Shown: positions 58,968 to 64,000 of the stretch, piece by piece
Position numbering within the stretch: position 1 is the first letter of the stretch
Layout of the letters: the number at the start of each line of letters is the position of its first letter
Source: Oscillospiraceae bacterium
GTDB lineage: Bacteria; Bacillota; Clostridia; Oscillospirales; Oscillospiraceae
Assembly: GCA_015068325.1 (NCBI GenBank)
Contig: SVKQ01000021.1
Coordinates: forward strand, 99,696-163,695
Length of the DNA: 64,000 nt
Reading direction: 5' to 3'
Made by a program: the position numbers and the translations under genes
The notes under the pieces: generated by a model
Told to the model about the DNA's origin: nothing
The model's input: the letters and a program-made list of their open reading frames with translations, nothing else
The model's database searches: none

Positions 58968-58991
58968 CCTTTATGAAAAGGAGCGATGACC

Positions 58992-59942
58992 ATGAGACGC
59001 ATCAAACGGACCCTCTGCATGCTGCTGGCGGCGACCGTGCTGCTGGCGGCCGCGGCACTGTCCGCCCCCACCGCCTGGGCGGCGGAATATGAGGACGGCG
59101 ATTATACGGTCTCTTTCCGTATGGACGGCCTGGGCCGCCATAACGTGGCCTGGAACACCGCTACCGTACATGTGGAGGGCGGCAAACTGTACGTAGACTT
59201 TACGCTGGAACGGGTGGATCCCCGGGATCATGCGCCGCAATATGATTGGCTGCGCACTGCCTGCGGCACTTACTACCCCTCGCTCAACGACGCTGCCTAC
59301 ACCTGCACCTTCTCCCGTGTCCAGGTGCCGAATCTGGGCAGTGTCAATGTCTCCGCCCAAACCTCTGCCATGTCGCAGCCCTATGAGGTGGACTATACCC
59401 TGCACATTGATGACTCCACGATCCCCGTCAAGTCCGAACCGAAGCCCGACGCTCCTGCGGAGCCCGAAGAGCCCACACAGCCGGAAGAGCCCACACAGCC
59501 GGAGCAACCCGCGCAGCCGGAGCAGCCCACGCAGCCGGAGCAACCCGCGCAGCCGGAGCAGCCCGCGCAGCCGGAGCAGCCCGCGCAGCCGGAGCAGCCC
59601 GCGCAGCCGGAGCAGCCGACACAACCGACGGCTCCTGCACAGCCGGCGGAGAACACCGCCGAGTGGGCGGACAACACTGCGCCGGAGGATCCCCTGGCTC
59701 CTGAGGTACCCGCTGTGCCGACGGATGAGCCCGCGCCGGCAGATGATCCCGAGTCGGAGGACAACACTGCCGACCCGGAGGGCGGCGCCCCGGTTGAGAA
59801 TACCGAAAACAGAGACATCATCTCTCCGGCTCCGGAGAGGCGGGGCCTCAGCGGCGGCGTGATCGCCGCTATCGCGGCGGGTGCCGTCGTCGCAGCGGCC
59901 GTCGTCATCTGGCTGATGATCAGGTCCCGGAAAATGAAGTAA
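58992..59942 (+). CDS. Membrane-anchored surface protein with NEAT-like domain and Pro-rich stalk
   Basis: This 316-residue protein has a signal peptide (cleavage probably after AWA, about residue 30). A beta-rich domain (about 33-140) begins YEDGDYTVSFRMDG and contains TVHVEGGKLYVDFTLE. A Pro/Gln/Glu stalk made of QPEQPA-type repeats (about 155-215) and an acidic region follow. A C-terminal membrane helix is followed by RSRKMK. There is no LPxTG motif. The layout is that of a cell-wall-spanning receptor. I chose ATG 58992, eight bases after AAAAGGAG; an ATG six bases earlier is too close to that site. It precedes the BtuF-type gene by 15 bases. Confidence 0.75.
   Translation: MRRIKRTLCMLLAATVLLAAAALSAPTAWAAEYEDGDYTVSFRMDGLGRHNVAWNTATVHVEGGKLYVDFTLERVDPRDHAPQYDWLRTACGTYYPSLNDAAYTCTFSRVQVPNLGSVNVSAQTSAMSQPYEVDYTLHIDDSTIPVKSEPKPDAPAEPEEPTQPEEPTQPEQPAQPEQPTQPEQPAQPEQPAQPEQPAQPEQPAQPEQPTQPTAPAQPAENTAEWADNTAPEDPLAPEVPAVPTDEPAPADDPESEDNTADPEGGAPVENTENRDIISPAPERRGLSGGVIAAIAAGAVVAAAVVIWLMIRSRKMK
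59478..59621 (+). repeat. Eight tandem 18-bp repeats encoding a Pro-rich stalk
   Basis: Eight in-frame copies of an 18-base unit (CAGCCGGAGCAGCCCGCG and variants) encode QPEQPA, QPEQPT or QPEEPT. Such repeats can change copy number by slippage, which would alter stalk length without a frameshift. Confidence 0.92.
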
Positions 59943-59957
59943 CAAATGGAGAAGATC

Positions 59958-61112
59958 ATGAAGCTGAGATCTCTGCTCCGGCGGACGGCCGCGGTACTGC
60001 TGATCCTCTGTCTGCTGCTGCCGGCCACCGGCTGTGGCGGACGATCCGCCCCTGATGGGGACGCCCCCGTGGTAGGCGACCTGACCTATGAGAGCACCGT
60101 TCCCCTCTCCTATGCCGACCAGTTCGCCATCTACCGGTACGAGGGCGGCTACTCCCTCATCGACATGGTCAACAGCGACCGGATGCTGGTGGTGCCGGAG
60201 GGTGCCACCGTGCCGGAGGGGCTGGACGGGGACATCGTGGTGGTGCAGCAGCCGCTGGACCACATCTATCTGGCTGCCACCTCCGCCATGGCCCTGTTCG
60301 AGTCCATCGACGCGCTGGACGCCATCTCCTTTGTGGGCAGCAACCACTGGTACACCGACAGCGCCGCCCAGGCGCTGGCCGACGGCACCTTTGTCTACGC
60401 CGGCAAATATAACGCCCCCGACTACGAGCTGCTGCTGGGCGGCGGCTGCCAGTTGGCCATCGAGTCCACCATGATCCTCCATAACCCGGAGGTCAAGGAG
60501 AAGATGGTGGAGCTGGGCATCAAGACCGTGGTGGAGCGCTCCAGCTACGAAAACCACCCCCTGGGGCGCACCGAGTGGGTAAAGGTCTACGGTGCGCTGC
60601 TGGGCCGGGAGGCCGAGGCTGAAGCCGCCTTCACGGCGGAAGCGGACAAGATCGCCGCGCTGGAGGGGCTGGATCCCACTGGCAAAACGGCGGCTTTCTT
60701 CTACATCAGCAGCGGCGGCAACGCCGTCACCTACAAGACCAACGGCTATGTACCCGCCATGATCCGCATCGCCGGCGGCGAGTACATCTTCGCCGACCTG
60801 GGGCTGGAGGACGACAGCAAACTCAGCACCGTGAACATGAGCATGGAGCAGTTCTATGACGCGGCCCGGGAGGCCGATGTGCTCATCTACAACTGCTCCA
60901 TCGCCTCCCAGCTTTACACACTGGAGGACTTGCTGGATCTGAGCCCCGTGCTGGAGGATTTCAAAGCCGTGCAGAGCGGCGACGTGTGGTGCACCACCGA
61001 GAGCATGTTCCAGCAGACCGACAAAATGGGCACCATCATCCAGGAGATGAACGCCATCTTCTCCGGCGCGGCCGGGGGGGATGCGCTGCAGTATCTCTTC
61101 AAATTGCAGTAA
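59958..61112 (+). CDS. Substrate-binding lipoprotein, BtuF/FecB type
   Basis: This 384-residue protein is a Peripla_BP_2 family lipoprotein. The signal peptide ends in PATGC. YSLIDMVNSDRMLVVP and the later IYLAATSAMALFESIDAL, FVGSNHWYTDSAAQ and MIRIAGGEYIF match cobalamin/siderophore receptors. I chose ATG 59958 because GGAG lies six bases upstream; the ATG at 59946 has no good site. It lies 15 bases before the permease gene. A corrinoid ligand is inferred from the neighbouring cobalamin genes; a haem or siderophore is the alternative. Confidence 0.86.
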   Translation: MKLRSLLRRTAAVLLILCLLLPATGCGGRSAPDGDAPVVGDLTYESTVPLSYADQFAIYRYEGGYSLIDMVNSDRMLVVPEGATVPEGLDGDIVVVQQPLDHIYLAATSAMALFESIDALDAISFVGSNHWYTDSAAQALADGTFVYAGKYNAPDYELLLGGGCQLAIESTMILHNPEVKEKMVELGIKTVVERSSYENHPLGRTEWVKVYGALLGREAEAEAAFTAEADKIAALEGLDPTGKTAAFFYISSGGNAVTYKTNGYVPAMIRIAGGEYIFADLGLEDDSKLSTVNMSMEQFYDAAREADVLIYNCSIASQLYTLEDLLDLSPVLEDFKAVQSGDVWCTTESMFQQTDKMGTIIQEMNAIFSGAAGGDALQYLFKLQ

Positions 61113-61127
61113 GCGAGGAGCGTTTTT

Positions 61128-62168
61128 ATGAACCAGGCAGTGCCCGACTCCGCCGCGGCGCGGCGCGCCAGATATGCCGCCGTGTTCATCGGCCTGCTGG
61201 CCGCCTTCGCGGCGCTGACGGTGTGGAACATCAACTCCGGCAGCGTCCACATCTCCGTGGCGGATATCGCGCGGATCATCTTTCTGCATCAGGGCGACGA
61301 CACTCAGATGGGCATCATCTGGAAGCTGCGCCTGCCCCGTATCGTTGCCTCGGCGGTGCTGGGCGGCGGACTGGCCCTGTCCGGTTTTCTGATGCAGACC
61401 TTCTTTGGCAACCCCATCGCCGGTCCCTTCGTGCTGGGCATCTCGTCCGGGTCCAAGCTGTTCGTGGCGCTGACCATGATCGTGGCGCTGCGGTACATAT
61501 CCTTCGTCAGTTCCTGGATGATGGTGGCTGCCGCCTTTGTGGGCGCGCTGATCGCCATGGGCTTCGTGCTGCTGGCAGCCCGCTCCATCCGGCAGATGTC
61601 CATGCTGCTGGTGGCCGGTATCATGATCAGCTACATCTGCTCGGCCGTGACCGAATTTCTTATCACCTTTGCCAAGGACTCCGACATCGTCAACCTGCAC
61701 ACCTGGTCCCAAGGCAGCTTTTCCGGCACCAAGTGGGCCGACGTGCGGTTCTTCACCCTCACCATCCTGATCTGCTTCCTGGTGGTGTTTCTCCTGTCCA
61801 AGCCCATCGGCGCTTACCAGATGGGCGAGGCCTATGCCCAGAGCATGGGCGTCAACGTCAAGCGGTTCCGTGTGGTGCTGATCCTCATGTCCAGCCTTAT
61901 CGCCGGCTGCGTCACAGCTTTTGCCGGTCCCATCTCCTTTGTGGGCATCGCGGTGCCGCACCTGATCAAGATGCTGCTCAAGACCGCCCGCCCCATTCTG
62001 GTGATCCCGGCCTCTTTCCTGGGCGGCGGCGTGTTCTGTATGTTCTGTGACTACATCGCCCGCACGGCCTTTGCCCCGGTGGAGCTCAGCATCAGCACCG
62101 TCACAGCGCTGTTCGGCGCACCGGTGGTCATCGCCATGCTGATCCGCCGCCACGGCGGCAGGATGTGA
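61128..62168 (+). CDS. ABC transporter permease, BtuC/FecCD type
   Basis: This 346-residue permease has about ten hydrophobic segments. The FecCD signature blocks are LRLPRIVASAVLGGGLALSG, FVLGISSGSKLFVAL and FAGPISFVGIAVPHLIKMLL. It forms the membrane channel for the BtuF-type receptor. GAGGAG precedes the start. The overall length is typical. Confidence 0.94.
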   Translation: MNQAVPDSAAARRARYAAVFIGLLAAFAALTVWNINSGSVHISVADIARIIFLHQGDDTQMGIIWKLRLPRIVASAVLGGGLALSGFLMQTFFGNPIAGPFVLGISSGSKLFVALTMIVALRYISFVSSWMMVAAAFVGALIAMGFVLLAARSIRQMSMLLVAGIMISYICSAVTEFLITFAKDSDIVNLHTWSQGSFSGTKWADVRFFTLTILICFLVVFLLSKPIGAYQMGEAYAQSMGVNVKRFRVVLILMSSLIAGCVTAFAGPISFVGIAVPHLIKMLLKTARPILVIPASFLGGGVFCMFCDYIARTAFAPVELSISTVTALFGAPVVIAMLIRRHGGRM

Positions 62169-62180
62169 GGGGGTGTGGAT

Positions 62181-63281
62181 ATGAGCGAGTACTATTTCCG
62201 CACATCGGAGCTGTCCGTGGGTTACAACGGCAGACCGCTGATTCACGACATTGAGATCTGCGTCAGAGCCGGTGAGATCCTGACCCTGATCGGCCCCAAC
62301 GGCTCCGGCAAGTCCACCATACTCAAGAGCATCACCAAACACCTGGCCGCCATCCGGGGCGACAGCTTCATTGCCGACGCCTCCGTAGGCGCCATGAGCT
62401 ATAAGGAGCTGTCCCGCAGGCTGGCGGTGGTACTGACGGAGCGCATCAAGGGTGAGCTGTTGACCTGCTGGGACGTGGTGGCCACCGGTCGCTACCCCTA
62501 CACCAACAGTCTGGGCCTGCTGTCGGGGAAGGACCGGGACAAGGTCCGCGCCGCCATGGAGCGGGTCCACGCCGCTGACTTGGCGGAGCGCGACTTCACC
62601 GCCATCAGCGACGGGCAACGCCAGCGGATCCTGCTGGCCCGGGCCATCTGCCAGGAACCGGAGATCATTGTGCTGGACGAGCCCACCTCCTTCTTGGATA
62701 TCCGTCACAAGCTGGAGCTGCTGACCATTCTGCGCACCATGGCCAAGGAAAAGGGCATCACCGTCATCATGTCGCTCCACGAGATCGACCTTGCCCAGAA
62801 GATCTCCGACAAGATCATGTGCGTCCACGGCGACGTGATCGAACATTTCGGTACTCCGGACGAGATCTTCCGTCCAGAGATCATCAACGACCTCTACGGC
62901 ATCACCGAGGGCACCTACAACATCACCTTCGGCAGTGTGGAGCTGCCCCGCCCGGCTGGTGAGCCGAAGACCTTTGTCATCTCCGGCTGCGGCAGCGGCG
63001 TGGTGCTGTTCCGCCGGCTGCAGAAGGAGAACACGCCCTTTTATGCCGGCATTCTCTACCGCAACGACGTGGACTGGCAGGTGGCGCAAAATCTGGCGGC
63101 GGAGGTGGTGGCTGAGGATCCCTTCATGCCCATCAGCGACGGCACCTATCAGCGGGCGCTGGCGCTCATGAGACAGTGTGAGACCGTGCTCTGCGCCGGC
63201 GTCCCCATCGGGGAGACCAACCGGCGTATCGCGGACTTGATAGAAGCAGCGAGGTCCATGGGCCTCCTGCAAGAGGAATAG
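62181..63281 (+). CDS. ABC transporter ATP-binding protein, BtuD/FepC type, with C-terminal extension
   Basis: This is a 366-residue ATPase. The ATPase domain (1-255) has Walker A GPNGSGKST (38-46), signature ISDGQRQRI (142-150), Walker B IIVLDEPTS and H-loop MSLHE. The canonical domain of about 255 residues is followed by an extra domain of about 100 residues (TFVISGCGSGVVLFRRL, AGILYRNDVDW, ETVLCAGVPIGETNRR). That domain has a glycine-rich loop and alternating strands and helices, and I cannot assign it. ATG 62181 has GAGGGGG upstream. Confidence 0.88.
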   Translation: MSEYYFRTSELSVGYNGRPLIHDIEICVRAGEILTLIGPNGSGKSTILKSITKHLAAIRGDSFIADASVGAMSYKELSRRLAVVLTERIKGELLTCWDVVATGRYPYTNSLGLLSGKDRDKVRAAMERVHAADLAERDFTAISDGQRQRILLARAICQEPEIIVLDEPTSFLDIRHKLELLTILRTMAKEKGITVIMSLHEIDLAQKISDKIMCVHGDVIEHFGTPDEIFRPEIINDLYGITEGTYNITFGSVELPRPAGEPKTFVISGCGSGVVLFRRLQKENTPFYAGILYRNDVDWQVAQNLAAEVVAEDPFMPISDGTYQRALALMRQCETVLCAGVPIGETNRRIADLIEAARSMGLLQEE

Positions 63282-63332
63282 TACGGACCGCCCGGAGCAG
63301 GGAGCGGGATACAAGCGTCCTGCCATACACCA

Positions 63333-63503
63333 CGTCTCCCGGTGCCGCCTGCGGGCGGGCAAAAGGGAAGCAGGTGAAAATCCTGCGCGATCCGGTCACT
63401 GTGAGCGGGGAGCGGCGCAGCCACACGCCATTGCGTCCGGCATGGACGTGAGAAGGCGCTGCCGCCGCTGTGATCCGCCAGCCAGGAAACCTGCCGGGAG
63501 ACG
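63333..63503 (+). ncRNA. Second cobalamin riboswitch, upstream of a secreted protein gene
   Basis: The closing stem CGTCTCCCGG (63333-63342) / CCGGGAGACG (63494-63503) is perfect. Inside are GGGAAGCAGGTGAAAATCCT, GTCACTGTGAGC and the 3' box AGCCAGGAAACCTGCC. No U-run follows. A GGGGCtgCCG / CGGCCCC hairpin lies directly before the ribosome binding site, which suggests translational control. Confidence 0.93.
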
Positions 63504-63567
63504 CACCCGGGCACAGCGTGCCTACTGCGATTTGGGGCTGCCGAGGACGGCCCCGGAAGGAGGAAAC

Positions 63568-64000
63568 ATGAAAACGAGAACCCACAAACTGACAGCCCTG
63601 CTGCTGGCGCTTCTCATGGCGTTGAGCTGTGCCGTGCCCGCGTTCGCCGCGGATGGTCCGGAGCCCTTTGCCTACAACGGCGACAAGGTCAGCATCATCA
63701 AGGCCGACGGCTCTGAAATGGGCATGACGGCACCCCAGGAGGGCACCACCGCCTCCATCGACGGCGACAATGTGGTCATCCATTACATCCCCAAGCGGAC
63801 CACTTACACCGCCATCCACTGGGGTGCCATCAACGATGCCGAGCTGACGGCGGGCGTGACCGCCAACAGCGACGGCAGCTTTGACATCACCCTGCCCAAG
63901 GATCAGTGCGGCTGGGCCATCCCCATCGCCCTCCTCAAGGCCGACGGCACCACCACCGGCGACCAGTATTACCTGGCCATCCCTGCCGAGGACAAGCTGA
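63568..64000 (+). CDS. Secreted protein under cobalamin riboswitch control (runs off right edge)
   Basis: The first 144 codons are present, with no stop before the edge. A signal peptide ends near AFA (residue 27). The mature part (DGPEPFAYNGDKVSIIKADG...) is a beta-rich domain with NVVIHYIPKRTTYTAIHWG and CGWAIPIALLKADGTT. I do not recognise the family; it could be another ligand-binding surface domain like its neighbours. GGAAGGAGG precedes ATG 63568. The private cobalamin riboswitch strongly suggests a role in corrinoid capture or related metabolism. Confidence 0.82.
   Translation, partial: MKTRTHKLTALLLALLMALSCAVPAFAADGPEPFAYNGDKVSIIKADGSEMGMTAPQEGTTASIDGDNVVIHYIPKRTTYTAIHWGAINDAELTAGVTANSDGSFDITLPKDQCGWAIPIALLKADGTTTGDQYYLAIPAEDKL

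Noticed and set aside
59478..59621. A possible CRISPR-like array
   Set aside because: The units are 18 bases, directly adjacent without spacers, and in frame within a coding sequence.
61073..61080. A run of G residues near the end of the BtuF-type gene as a phase-variable tract
   Set aside because: The run is short, lies close to the 3' end, and the gene is intact. There is no evidence of slippage.
58971..63362. A 1463-codon open frame on the minus strand
   Set aside because: It is the antisense shadow of the NEAT-like and BtuFCD genes. Its translation is low-complexity, rich in His, Gln, Gly, Arg and Leu, with no domains, while the plus strand holds intact families.

Overview
The window is one contiguous piece of a GC-rich bacterial chromosome, carrying about 56 protein genes. 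No rRNA, tRNA, CRISPR array, insertion sequence or phage gene was seen. Lipoprotein signal peptides on solute-binding proteins, strong AGGAGG-type ribosome binding sites, an anaerobic (cbi-type) cobalamin pathway, LacI/GntR/CdaR regulators and many short intrinsic terminators point to an anaerobic Gram-positive of the class Clostridia. A gut Oscillospiraceae-like lineage is my best guess. That placement is inference from gene content, not from a marker gene.

Layout. (1) 1-1525: an arsR / heavy-metal-binding protein / P-type ATPase operon that runs off the left edge. (2) 1677-10449: a beta-keto acid cleavage enzyme (BKACE) with a LacI regulator, then a seven-gene operon for a urea/amide-type ABC transporter, a formamidase-family amidohydrolase and a PPC/DUF296 protein. 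(3) 10980-19773: molybdate uptake (modABC) and molybdenum cofactor synthesis (moaA, moaC, MOSC, a moeA-like gene, mogA), facing an IclR regulator, a domain-swapped XdhC-like protein and a TtcA-like PP-loop protein. No molybdoenzyme is present. (4) 19837-25067: an AEC transporter, a GntR regulator with two matching operators, a transaldolase-like enzyme, an ABM monooxygenase, a MATE pump and a small membrane protein. (5) 25143-36414: a TRAP transporter, a GarR-type reductase, a second BKACE/PPC/LacI module with a FabZ-like dehydratase, an epimerase-like protein, a hydroxyacid dehydrogenase, RpiB and ribokinase. Five AAACGTTT-like operators sit at promoter starts here and look like one local regulon. 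(6) 36598-43657: a CdaR-type regulator and a five-gene sugar/polyol catabolic operon (class II aldolase, Zn-dependent dehydrogenase, 2-hydroxyacid dehydrogenase, two FGGY kinases). (7) 43759-64000: an XRE-SdpI fusion regulator, a twelve-gene cobalamin operon (cbiD to cbiL), and facing it a cobalamin-riboswitch-controlled set of surface and transport genes.

The most unusual part is the last one. A CbiK-type chelatase is made as a lipoprotein outside the membrane. It is followed by two surface proteins with NEAT-like domains, a BtuFCD-type transporter whose ATPase has an extra C-terminal domain, and then a further secreted protein behind its own cobalamin riboswitch. Together they suggest a surface system for capturing and handling corrinoids or other tetrapyrroles. 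The cbi operon itself is led by what looks like a compact cobalamin riboswitch followed by two tandem terminator hairpins.
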